Shown in pieces: positions 24,808 through 32,934 of a DNA stretch of 64,000 nucleotides. Position 1 is the first letter of the stretch; every line of letters begins with the position of its first letter. This DNA comes from an uncultured Eubacteriales bacterium (GTDB lineage Bacteria; Bacillota; Clostridia; Oscillospirales; Acutalibacteraceae), in contig CAKSFK010000009.1 of the NCBI GenBank assembly GCA_934454655.1, forward strand, positions 4,449 through 68,448, written 5' to 3'. Made by a program: the position numbers and the translations under genes. The notes under the pieces are model-generated. The model had not been told where the DNA came from and searched no databases. It was given only the letters and a program-made list of their open reading frames with translations.

Positions 24808-25810
24808 TCCGCACACCTCCCGAAAGAATGTATTTTACAAGCAGATCGCAGACCGATTCAAGGTCGGATATTTTCAGCAGTTCCGCCTCGGTGTGCATAT
24901 TACGAAGCGGGACAGAAACCGTGCAGGCTCTCACGCCGCCGCGTGAAACCGAAATAACATCGGCATTTGTGCCTGTTCTGCCGCCCATAACCTCCGTTTG
25001 GTATTTAATTTTGCAATCTTCCGCAAGTGAAACCAGCTTAGCGGAAATACTGCTGTCAAGCGTGGGTGAAAAGCCTATCATAGCGCCGCCGCCCAGCTTG
25101 CCGCACTCCTCGTCTTTTATGCCTATTCCGTTCCCGAAGCTTACGTCCACGGCAATCGCCTCGTCGGGTTCGGCGTCAAACACAGCCGTTACCGCGCCGC
25201 GCATGGCAAGCTCTTCGGCATCGCTTAAAAGAAACGCAACGTTTACGGGCAGTTCCGCGCCGTTCAGCAGTTCGGCAACCTTTAAAAGGCAGGCAACACC
25301 CGCGCGGTCGTCAAAAGACCTGCCCGTTACGGCGTCGCCCGCAAGGCAGACCGGCTCCGCACCGAATGTTACATAGTCGCCCGGCGATACCGTGTCCGCC
25401 GCCTTGTCTCCAAGCCCGGTATCAAGCTTTATTTTGCTTATATCGCCGTATTCGGTTTCACCCTCCGACAGGTGGGGCGGGGTGCTGCAGAACACCGCGG
25501 GAATCTTTTTTTTGCCGTGAACCGTTACCGCACGCGAAGGAAGCGCCCTTACGTCAATACCGCCCGCCGCCGCAACGGTAAGAAAGCCCTCGTTATCAAC
25601 ATCCGTAACAATCATACCAACCTGATCGATATGCGCGTCAAGCAGCAGTGTGTAATCCGCTTTTCCCTTTACAAAGCCTATAATACTTCCGCCCACACGT
25701 TTTACCTCGGAATATTCCGACAGCACCTCCGCCGCGTAATCCGCCGCCTCGCGCACAGTGCCGAGGGTGTCCCTGCGGGAAAGTTCAAATAAAAGTTCCT
25801 TAATATCCAT
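24800..25810 (-). CDS. M42-family metallopeptidase (second copy)
   Basis: The 336-residue paralogue retains DAHIDQVGM, FDDRAGVA, SDAEELAMRGA (catalytic Glu pair), AIAVDVSFGNG and NMHTEAE. It differs clearly from the adjacent copy, so the duplication is old. Its stop lies just inside the first copy's start and its ATG overlaps the murD stop by one base, giving a chain murD-M42-M42-GNAT-lyase. Two different subunits could have distinct specificity or co-assemble, as reported for some archaeal M42 enzymes. Confidence 0.9.
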   Translation of the reverse strand: MDIKELLFELSRRDTLGTVREAADYAAEVLSEYSEVKRVGGSIIGFVKGKADYTLLLDAHIDQVGMIVTDVDNEGFLTVAAAGGIDVRALPSRAVTVHGKKKIPAVFCSTPPHLSEGETEYGDISKIKLDTGLGDKAADTVSPGDYVTFGAEPVCLAGDAVTGRSFDDRAGVACLLKVAELLNGAELPVNVAFLLSDAEELAMRGAVTAVFDAEPDEAIAVDVSFGNGIGIKDEECGKLGGGAMIGFSPTLDSSISAKLVSLAEDCKIKYQTEVMGGRTGTNADVISVSRGGVRACTVSVPLRNMHTEAELLKISDLESVCDLLVKYILSGGVRNA

Positions 25811-27189
25811 TAAAGCCTGTTCACCAATTCCTTAAAGTATTTTCCGCGCGCCGCAAAATTCGGAAATGCGTCAAAGCTGGCGCATGCGGGGCTTAGCGTT
25901 ACAATATCGCCCGAAACAGCGTCCCTGTGCGCCTTTTCAACCGCTTCGTCTAAATTTTGTACCCTTATGATTTCGGGACTGCCTTTATAATTTTCATCCG
26001 CCCGTATGCACTTTTCAATTTTTTCCGCCGTATCTCCGCAAAGGTAAAGCTTTTTAACCTTTTCAATAACGTACGGCACCATAGGCTCGAACGGAATGTG
26101 TTTATCATAGCCCCCCGCAATAAGCAAAACCTTTCGGTTAAACGCTTTAAGACCCGCAATGGTTCTTGTGGGGCTGGTCGCAATTGAATCGTTATAATAT
26201 TTAACGCCGTCAAGCTCCCTTACAGGCTCTATTCTGTGTTCAACGCCCTTAAATTCACGCGCAATCTTTTTAATTGAGTCAACGCCCACATATCCCCACA
26301 CGGCGGAAATTGCCGCAAGGTAATTTTCAACGTTGTGATCGCCGAGTACCGCTATTTCGTCACGGTGCATAATGGGAGCGTCAATTCCGCGGTATGCCAT
26401 ATGAATGACCCCGTCCGTATCAAGCCACGCGCCGTTTTTAAGGGGCTGTTCCATACTGAAATAAAGCGACTGACCGCGCACAAACTTCTTGAACCCGTAG
26501 GTTATTTCGTTATCACGGTTCAAAACTGTACGCGAAAACGCGTTCTGGTGCAGAATAATATTCTTTTTTGCCTCAACATATTCGTCCATATCCTTGTGGA
26601 TATCAAGGTGATTGGGCGCGACGTTCGTTACAACCGCAACATCGGGGCTTTTACGCATTGAAATAAGCTGGAACGAAGAAAGCTCAGCCACAACAAAATC
26701 GTCCGGTTTTATATTTTCAATTTCGGGCAGGAGCGGCTTTCCGATATTACCGCCCAGATGCACCGTTTTGCCCTCTGCCTTAAGCATTTCCGCAATAAGA
26801 GTTGTGGTGGTGGTCTTGCCGTCCGACCCGGTCACGGCAAAAATGGTTGCCGGGCATAGGTCGAAAAACACTTCCATTTCGCTTGTCACGGCAATTCCCT
26901 TTTTGCGTGCCGACTCAAGCTCGGGCAAATTAAAGTTCATTCCCGGTGTGCGGAATATTATGTCAACCTCTAAATTATCAAGATACCCGTCCCCGAGTTT
27001 CAGCCTTGCTCCCGCCGACTCAAGCTCGTCTGCAATTTTGCCTATCTGTTCTCTTGTTCGTCTGTCACAGGCATACACTGTAGCCCCGCGCTCTAAAAAG
27101 CTTAAAATAAGCGGTGTGTTACTTATGCCTATGCCGCACATAGCTATTTTTTTACCCTTTATCTGCTCAAAAAACTGTTTGCAATCCAA
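25810..27189 (-). CDS. murD: UDP-N-acetylmuramoyl-L-alanine:D-glutamate ligase
   Basis: MurD adds D-Glu to UDP-MurNAc-L-Ala in the cytoplasmic steps of peptidoglycan synthesis. Visible are the N-terminal Rossmann domain (KKIAMCGIGISN), the ATP loop VTGSDGKTTTT (Asp in place of the common Asn), NVAPNHLDIHKDM with the metal His, and the C-terminal domain starting at NDSIATSPTRT. TTG 27189 has GGAGG 8 bases upstream and gives 459 residues, typical for MurD; the longer ATG frame adds 21 residues without such a site. It lies outside a dcw cluster, next to the M42 genes. Confidence 0.93.
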   Translation of the reverse strand: MDCKQFFEQIKGKKIAMCGIGISNTPLILSFLERGATVYACDRRTREQIGKIADELESAGARLKLGDGYLDNLEVDIIFRTPGMNFNLPELESARKKGIAVTSEMEVFFDLCPATIFAVTGSDGKTTTTTLIAEMLKAEGKTVHLGGNIGKPLLPEIENIKPDDFVVAELSSFQLISMRKSPDVAVVTNVAPNHLDIHKDMDEYVEAKKNIILHQNAFSRTVLNRDNEITYGFKKFVRGQSLYFSMEQPLKNGAWLDTDGVIHMAYRGIDAPIMHRDEIAVLGDHNVENYLAAISAVWGYVGVDSIKKIAREFKGVEHRIEPVRELDGVKYYNDSIATSPTRTIAGLKAFNRKVLLIAGGYDKHIPFEPMVPYVIEKVKKLYLCGDTAEKIEKCIRADENYKGSPEIIRVQNLDEAVEKAHRDAVSGDIVTLSPACASFDAFPNFAARGKYFKELVNRL

Positions 27190-27312
27190 CCAAAACGCCT
27201 CCGCCAAATAATCTGTCTGTTTTATTATACTTAATATAGAGGAAAATATCAACAGTAATAACGCCGAAATTGCAATTTTGTGATACCTGCGGCGAGAATA
27301 CTTATAGACAAA

Positions 27313-27339
27313 ACCGACGGCATGGATAATGCCGTCGGT
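27313..27339 (-). terminator. Intrinsic terminator of fba
   Basis: ACCGACGGCAT (27313-27323) pairs perfectly with ATGCCGTCGGT (27329-27339) around 5 bases. On the minus strand TTTTG follows. It is 22 bases after the fba stop. Confidence 0.8.
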
Positions 27340-27360
27340 TCGTTTTTAAAGTGCAGAATA

Positions 27361-28224
27361 TCAGGCTTTTCCGACCGATCCGAAAAGTTCCATCTTTTCT
27401 TTAACGGTGTCCTTAATTGCCTGAGCGCCGTCTGCCAACAGCTTGCGCGGGTCAAAGCCCTTGCCCTGAAGGTCTTTGCCTGCTTCGATATACTTGCGTG
27501 TTGCCGCGGCAAAAGCAAGCTGGCATTCGGTGTTAACATTAATTTTTGAAACGCCTAAGGATATGGCTTCCTTTATCATATCAGCGGGAATTCCCGTACC
27601 GCCGTGCAGTACAAGCGGCATTGTGCCGGTAAGCTTCTGGATTTCCGCAAGGGTATCAAAGCGGAGTCCCTTCCAGTTGGCGGGATATTTACCGTGAATA
27701 TTGCCTATGCCCGCCGCAAGCATTGTAACGCCGAGGTCGGCAATCATTTTGCATTCCTTCGGGTCGGCAACCTCGCCGCCGCCTATAACGCCGTCCTCTT
27801 CGCCGCCGATAGCGCCGACTTCAGCCTCCAGCGAAAGACCGAGCTTATTGCAGGTTTCAACAAGTTCCTTTGTTTTTGCAATGTTTTCCTCAATCGGGTA
27901 ATGCGAACCGTCAAACATTATTGAAGAAAAGCCTGCCTCAATGCACTTTTTAGCGCCTTCATAGCTGCCGTGATCAAGGTGAAGGGCAACCGGAACTGTG
28001 ATATTCATTTCTTCGAGCATACCGTTTACCATACCCACAACGGTTTTATAACCGCACATATATTTGCCCGCGCCTTCGGACACGCCGAGAATTACGGGTG
28101 ACTTAAGTTCCTCGGCAGTTTGAAGAATAGCCTTGGTCCATTCAAGGTTGTTGATGTTGAACTGACCGACGGCATATTTGCCTGCCTTTGCTTTTGTAAG
28201 CATTTCTTTTGCAGATACCAGCAT
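27361..28224 (-). CDS. fba: Class II fructose-bisphosphate aldolase
   Basis: The 287-residue zinc enzyme splits fructose 1,6-bisphosphate into DHAP and glyceraldehyde 3-phosphate. Zinc and catalytic motifs are VALHLDHGSYEGAKKCIEAG, the second metal site GNIHGKYPANWKG, and the phosphate-binding LVLHGGTGIP followed by KINVNTE. It stands alone between a terminator and the E2-like gene. With pfkA and hprK in the same window it completes the upper glycolytic steps around the HPr kinase signal FBP. Confidence 0.95.
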   Translation of the reverse strand: MLVSAKEMLTKAKAGKYAVGQFNINNLEWTKAILQTAEELKSPVILGVSEGAGKYMCGYKTVVGMVNGMLEEMNITVPVALHLDHGSYEGAKKCIEAGFSSIMFDGSHYPIEENIAKTKELVETCNKLGLSLEAEVGAIGGEEDGVIGGGEVADPKECKMIADLGVTMLAAGIGNIHGKYPANWKGLRFDTLAEIQKLTGTMPLVLHGGTGIPADMIKEAISLGVSKINVNTECQLAFAAATRKYIEAGKDLQGKGFDPRKLLADGAQAIKDTVKEKMELFGSVGKA

Positions 28225-28292
28225 TTACAATTCCTCCAGTAGAAAATCTTTATACCTTTATTTTATACCAAAATGCGGCTAAAATCAAGTAT

Positions 28293-29135
28293 TTATTTGC
28301 CGGGATCCTCGTTTATTACCTCGGGCGGCAATTCAAGAAGTTTAGGGTCGCGCAGGTACTTTTTTATTTTTCTGAACGCGAGTGCAAAATAGCTGCCCGA
28401 GCATATGCGCTCGTCCATAACGACACCCAGCGGAATTGACCGTTCAAAGACAATTTCGCCGCCGCGGCGCTTGGGTATTTCGCGCAGATTGCCTATGGTT
28501 ATAAAAACGCTGGTCGTGCCGAACTCGTAGCAGTGGTGGTAAATGTGATTCGTGCGAATTGACGCAAGGTTTGATATGCAAAGACTGTTGTGGAACGGCG
28601 ACATATCAATAACCTTTTTCGGCAGCAGACCGTGCTTATCCATAAATTTGAAAAGCCCTACACCCACGCGCAGCACCCCGGGTGCGCCCAGAAGAAATTT
28701 TATCATTTTCTCCGTGCCGTTTTTTTCTGGCACTTCCCTGTTTTCGTTAACGTACCTGTTTATTTTGTCGTTAACGTCAAAAATGGTTTCGCTATAATCA
28801 AAATACATTTTAGACATTGTGCCGTTATCCATTTCGCCCGATTTCAGCACCACCATGGCAACCGCAAATTCATTTCTGGCATACGGCTTGCAGTTCATAA
28901 TAAATCTGTTAAGCAGCGGAAATTCCGCGGCGGTGCGCAAATACGCGGCTATTATAACCGCAAGATGGCTTATGCTTACGCCTGCCTTGCGCTTTTCATT
29001 AACATAGCTTTGAATGGTATCGTACGGTATATCCAGCGTTACCATATTCATTGAATCAACGCGCTTGTTCATAACATACGCGGCAACCGTATACATAGGG
29101 TCTGTATTACGCAGCCGCTTTCCGTCAGCTCTCAT
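28293..29135 (-). CDS. E2/CAT-fold acyltransferase-like protein without catalytic His-Asp
   Basis: The 280-residue protein resembles the catalytic domain of 2-oxo acid dehydrogenase E2 (chloramphenicol acetyltransferase fold): SISHLAVIIAAYLRTAAEFP matches the usual conserved helix, and the C-terminal SIPLGVVMDERICSG aligns with the active-site strand. There is no lipoyl or E3-binding domain. The family motif HxxxDG reads ERICSG here, so both the catalytic His and Asp are replaced. ATG 29135 has GGAG 8 bases upstream; the longer frame adds 28 unlikely residues. It may be a binding or regulatory relative; many Clostridia carry similar annotated-as-E2 proteins. Confidence 0.7.
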   Translation of the reverse strand: MRADGKRLRNTDPMYTVAAYVMNKRVDSMNMVTLDIPYDTIQSYVNEKRKAGVSISHLAVIIAAYLRTAAEFPLLNRFIMNCKPYARNEFAVAMVVLKSGEMDNGTMSKMYFDYSETIFDVNDKINRYVNENREVPEKNGTEKMIKFLLGAPGVLRVGVGLFKFMDKHGLLPKKVIDMSPFHNSLCISNLASIRTNHIYHHCYEFGTTSVFITIGNLREIPKRRGGEIVFERSIPLGVVMDERICSGSYFALAFRKIKKYLRDPKLLELPPEVINEDPGK

Positions 29136-29257
29136 GGTTTTGCTCCGTTCTTTTTGTTGTTTTTTGTCGCAAAAACGCAACACTACGTAAATAATAACAC
29201 ATTGCGCTCCGAAAAACAACAGTTTTTAATAAATCGTGAACGCAGTAATAAAAACTC

Positions 29258-29286
29258 TTGTTTTAGCGACACAAAAGGTATATAAT
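29258..29286 (+). promoter_or_regulatory. Promoter of the 29315 membrane protein gene
   Basis: TTGTTT (29258-29263), a 17-base spacer and TATAAT (29281-29286), 28 bases before the start codon with its GGGAGG. Confidence 0.65.
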
Positions 29287-29314
29287 TAACTTACTTGCAA
29301 CGGGAGGATTATTT

Positions 29315-29956
29315 ATGAAAATGAATGAAAACGTGCTGAGGCGCGTCAGAATGATTGAGGAAAAAAGCGGAATATCCTATGCCAAGACCGACGGCAGGCT
29401 TCACAAAACGCTCAGGGTAATTTATCACATACTTTTTATATATACGCTGGGAATTAATTTAATATTCATTTCGGGTATGCTGCTTGTCCGTTTGGGAACG
29501 GACAGCTTTGCCGCAATCAAGCCGACTGTTATTACCGTCGGCGTTTGTACTGCAGTTATGACAGTCGGATATATTTTAAGCTTTTTTAAATTCAAGCTTA
29601 CGGCGGGAATTTTAAGCATTGCGCCCGAGATTTTCCTTATACCCGTTTTCGGAACTGCTATGACCGATTCTTTGGGTTTTATGGGATTTAAGCCCTCGTT
29701 TTACTGGCGGCATCTGGCTCCGCTTGCCCTGCTTGCAATACTTATAACGCTGACCACCGTAATAGCGGTGCGTGAAAAAATAAAAACCGAAAAACAGTAT
29801 AAAAAGGTTTCCGAAAATCTTTATAGGCAATTCAACATTAACGCTTCGGACAAGGGCGTGACCGTAACCGACGAGCAGTGGGAAGAATTTTTGAGCAACT
29901 ACGACCCGACCGACTACAAAAAGCTGTTTGAAACAAAGAAAACAACCGACGAATAA
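29315..29956 (+). CDS. Hypothetical membrane protein, four predicted helices
   Basis: A 213-residue protein I cannot assign. Four hydrophobic helices lie at about residues 33-56, 68-90, 93-112 and 132-150, flanked by a charged N-terminus (residues 1-30) and a long charged cytoplasmic tail (residues 155-213). ATG 29315 follows GGGAGG. It is monocistronic, with its own promoter and a strong terminator at 29981-30014. Confidence 0.75.
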   Translation: MKMNENVLRRVRMIEEKSGISYAKTDGRLHKTLRVIYHILFIYTLGINLIFISGMLLVRLGTDSFAAIKPTVITVGVCTAVMTVGYILSFFKFKLTAGILSIAPEIFLIPVFGTAMTDSLGFMGFKPSFYWRHLAPLALLAILITLTTVIAVREKIKTEKQYKKVSENLYRQFNINASDKGVTVTDEQWEEFLSNYDPTDYKKLFETKKTTDE

Positions 29957-29980
29957 AAGCGACTTTATAATATCCGCGCA

Positions 29981-30014
29981 AACCGCGCCTTCCCTTTATA
30001 GGGAAGGCGCGGTT
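29981..30014 (+). terminator. Terminator after the 29315 membrane protein gene
   Basis: A perfect 14-bp stem (29981-29994 with 30001-30014) around TTTATA. It lies between convergent genes and has only a short T-run on the plus strand. Confidence 0.8.
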
Positions 30015-30076
30015 CTTCAATAAGCCTTGGTTTTTCCGATAAATAAGGCTTTAAATCCTAAAGCCCGTTGCCGATT

Positions 30077-30730
30077 TTAATAACCCAGATTTTCACCGCA
30101 GAAAATAACGGTTATTCGCCCCTTTGTTCTCTGCTTTGCGGAAATAAGGTAATCACAGCATATGCGTGACTCCCCGCAGCATCCGTCGGTCATATCGGGA
30201 CATTCGCTTTTTTCAAGAGATACACAGTGCCCGAGCCTATTACACGGTGCGGGCAGGTTTAACCTTACTGTATTTTTCGGCGCCGCGGTGCGCTTCACGC
30301 GCAAAAGCCCCTCTTTAACATCCTTAACTATCTTGTTAACGCCAACCACCATAACAACGCGTTTCGGTCCGAAAGCAATGGATGATATTCGGTTCGCCGT
30401 GCCGTCTACATTTACAAGCTCCCCGTTTTCCGTAACCGCGTTGGAAGAGCAGAAAAAGAAGTCACAGCCTATTGCGGCACGGAAGGTATCAAGCCGCTCT
30501 TCTTCGGAAAGTCCGAGCTTGGTGCGGTCATAAAATTTATACTTTTCGCTGCACATAATATCCCACACGCCGCTTTCCTTAAGGGACACGGAACCTCCCG
30601 CCGTTATCACAGCCCCGTCAAACAGCATTTCCTTAACCTTTTCGCAAACCTCCGCACTGTTATCTGCGTAAAAGGCTGAAATGTTGTTGCGTTCAAGATT
30701 TTTCATTGTTCTTTTAATTCTTTCGTCCAT
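30077..30730 (-). CDS. LUD-domain protein (LutC/YkgG-like)
   Basis: The 217-residue protein carries the LUD domain known from lactate utilisation proteins (residues 20-175; DGAVITAGGSVSLKESG, CDFFFCSSNAVTENGELVN, VVMVVGVNKIV). Eight Cys residues in the last 65 (PCNRLGHC, ECPDMTDGCCGESRICCDY) could bind an iron-sulfur cluster. Stand-alone LUD proteins like this are common in Clostridia and have no settled role. It lies 15 bases after mnmA and is probably co-transcribed with it. Confidence 0.8.
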   Translation of the reverse strand: MDERIKRTMKNLERNNISAFYADNSAEVCEKVKEMLFDGAVITAGGSVSLKESGVWDIMCSEKYKFYDRTKLGLSEEERLDTFRAAIGCDFFFCSSNAVTENGELVNVDGTANRISSIAFGPKRVVMVVGVNKIVKDVKEGLLRVKRTAAPKNTVRLNLPAPCNRLGHCVSLEKSECPDMTDGCCGESRICCDYLISAKQRTKGRITVIFCGENLGY

Positions 30731-30745
30731 ATCGGCTTTCCCCCT

Positions 30746-31831
30746 TTATTTTGTTCCCGTTACAATCGTTCCGCCGCCCACTACGGTGTCACCGTCGTAA
30801 AAAACCGCCGCCTGACCCGGACTCGGCGCGCGCTGCGGCTCGTCAAACTCAATGACAGCAGTTTCGTTTTCCGCCGGGTACAGGGTCGCGGGCTGTTCGG
30901 TGTGTCGGTATCTCAGCTTTGCGGTGACCCGCATAGGAGCGTAAAGCGTATCAAACGGGATAAAGTTAAGACGGTTTACAGTAACCCGTTTAAAAAACAA
31001 GCCGTCCTCGTTGCCCAAGACCACCCGATTGCTTTCCGGGTCTTTTTTCTGCACATAAATATATTTCCCCGCGGCAATGCCGAGCCCTCTGCGCTGACCC
31101 ACGGTGTAACGAATAATGCCCTTGTGCTCGCCAAGAACCTTGCCGCTTTCGTCAACAAAATCGCCGTGACGCGCCGCCTCGCCCGTAAAGCGCTCAATAA
31201 ACCCGGCATAATCGCCGTCGGGTACAAAGCATATGTCCTGACTGTCGGGTTTTTCGGCGTTAACAAAGCCGTTTTCCTCGGCAATTTCGCGCACCTGCGG
31301 TTTTGTAAGTCCGCCCAGCGGAAACAGTGTGCGTGAAAGCTGTTCCTGCGTCATAGAATACAAAACATAGGTCTGGTCCTTGTTTTTATCCGCCGCGCGG
31401 CATAAAAGGTACCTTCCGCTGTCGCTTCTTACGACCCTTGCGTAGTGACCGGTCGCAATTTTGTCATACCCGAGCGTTTCTGCTCTTTTAAGCATTTCCG
31501 AAAATTTTATGCTGCGGTTGCATTCAATGCAGGGGTTCGGCGTTCTGCCGCAGACGTATTCGTTAACAAAATCCTTAATAACGCTGTTTTCAAACGCCTC
31601 TTTAAAATTAAAAACATAATGCGGAATGCCAAGCCTTACACAAACCGCTCTCGCGTCCTCCGCGTCAGAGAGCGAGCAGCAGGTCTTTGTAAGCCCGGCG
31701 TTGTAATCCTCGCCGTCATAAAGGCGAAGGGTCACACCCGAAACATCGTAGCCGTCCCTTAAAAGCAAAGCCGCCGAAACCGAGGAGTCCACGCCGCCGC
31801 TCATACCTACCATTACCCTTGTTTTTTCCAC
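30746..31831 (-). CDS. mnmA: tRNA-uridine 2-sulfurtransferase MnmA
   Basis: MnmA adds sulfur at U34 of tRNA for Lys, Glu and Gln. The 361-residue protein has the PP-loop GMSGGVDSS at residues 9-17, the first catalytic Cys in NPCIECN and the second in DSQDICFVPDGDY. GTG 31831 is chosen because AGGAGG lies 6 bases upstream. A terminator separates it from pfkA, and it leads a short transcript with the LUD gene. Its sulfur donor gene is not in the window. Confidence 0.95.
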   Translation of the reverse strand: MEKTRVMVGMSGGVDSSVSAALLLRDGYDVSGVTLRLYDGEDYNAGLTKTCCSLSDAEDARAVCVRLGIPHYVFNFKEAFENSVIKDFVNEYVCGRTPNPCIECNRSIKFSEMLKRAETLGYDKIATGHYARVVRSDSGRYLLCRAADKNKDQTYVLYSMTQEQLSRTLFPLGGLTKPQVREIAEENGFVNAEKPDSQDICFVPDGDYAGFIERFTGEAARHGDFVDESGKVLGEHKGIIRYTVGQRRGLGIAAGKYIYVQKKDPESNRVVLGNEDGLFFKRVTVNRLNFIPFDTLYAPMRVTAKLRYRHTEQPATLYPAENETAVIEFDEPQRAPSPGQAAVFYDGDTVVGGGTIVTGTK

Positions 31832-31851
31832 TTTTAGCCTCCTAAACAACA

Positions 31852-31875
31852 ATCCCTGCCGTTTCCGACAGGGAT
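31852..31875 (-). terminator. Intrinsic terminator after pfkA
   Basis: On the minus strand ATCCCTGTCG (31866-31875) pairs with CGGCAGGGAT (31852-31861) with one G-T pair, then TTGTTGTTT. It is 26 bases after the pfkA stop and 21 before the mnmA start. Confidence 0.75.
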
Positions 31876-31900
31876 AATGCGGCAGTGTAAAATATCCGCG

Positions 31901-32860
31901 TTAGATTGAGGTTATGTGCGCTATCTTATACATCTCGTCATCAAACGGTTTCTTCATATTAAGCGCTTCATAAATATCGTAATCAACAATTTCGCCGCGC
32001 TTCATTCCCACAACACGGTTGCCTATACCGCGGTTTAAAAGCTCAACGGCGGCGTAGCCCATTTGGGTTGCGACAACGCGGTCGCGCACGGTGGGGTTGC
32101 CTCCGCGCTGAACGTGACCTAAGACAGTCGCGCGTGATTCAATGCCGGTTTTCTCTTCAATCTTCTTTGCTATTTCGTCAACCCCGCCGACGCCCTCTGC
32201 AACAACAACAATAAAGTGTTTTTTGCCGGTTTTCTGGGTTTCTCTTATTTTATCAATAACATCTTCAACGGTGTGGTTCACTTCAGGCACCAAAATAGCC
32301 GTTGCACCGACGGCTATGCCGCTTTGAAGAGCTAAATATCCCGCACGTCTGCCCATAACCTCAACAACCGAGCAGCGGTCATGCGACTGGGCGGTATCGC
32401 GTATTTTATCAACCATTTCCATAGCGGTGTTCATTGCGGTATCAAAGCCTATTGTATATTCGGTGGAGGAAATATCGTTGTCAATGGTTCCGGGTACGCC
32501 AACGCAGGGAATACCGTGCAGCGAAAGGTCGCGCGCGCCGCGGTAAGAACCGTCGCCGCCGATAACGACAATGCCCTCAATTCCGTGCTTTTTGCAGTTT
32601 GCAATAGCCTCGCTCATACCCTCTTCGGTTTTAAAGCGCGGGCTTCTCGCGGTGTAAAGCACCGTTCCGCCGCGGTGGATAATGTCCGAAACCGAGCGAA
32701 CGTCCAGATCGATTATATCTCCCTCAATAAGACCGTTGTAGCCTCTTCTTATACCTTTTACATTCATTCCGAGCGCAATGCCCGTTCTTACAACCGCGCG
32801 TACAGCGGCGTTCATTCCCGGAGCGTCCCCTCCGCTTGTAAGTACGCCTATTGTTTTCAT
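31901..32860 (-). CDS. pfkA: ATP-dependent 6-phosphofructokinase
   Basis: The 319-residue enzyme phosphorylates fructose 6-phosphate, the committed step of glycolysis. Motifs include the ATP site TSGGDAPGMNA, GGDGSYRGA with Gly-Asp-Gly typical of ATP-dependent enzymes, the catalytic PGTIDNDI, and VEVMGRRAGYLA. Its length and the GDG motif fit the allosteric bacterial PfkA. It lies 74 bases after dnaE in the hprK-glk-murB-rapZ-whiA-dnaE-pfkA series. The order dnaE-pfkA is common in Firmicutes. Confidence 0.96.
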   Translation of the reverse strand: MKTIGVLTSGGDAPGMNAAVRAVVRTGIALGMNVKGIRRGYNGLIEGDIIDLDVRSVSDIIHRGGTVLYTARSPRFKTEEGMSEAIANCKKHGIEGIVVIGGDGSYRGARDLSLHGIPCVGVPGTIDNDISSTEYTIGFDTAMNTAMEMVDKIRDTAQSHDRCSVVEVMGRRAGYLALQSGIAVGATAILVPEVNHTVEDVIDKIRETQKTGKKHFIVVVAEGVGGVDEIAKKIEEKTGIESRATVLGHVQRGGNPTVRDRVVATQMGYAAVELLNRGIGNRVVGMKRGEIVDYDIYEALNMKKPFDDEMYKIAHITSI

Positions 32861-32934
32861 ATGATCATCTCCGTAAAATTATCACTTTAAAAATTATAAT
32901 ACATATTAACTTTTTTTTCAACATTATTTTTGTT

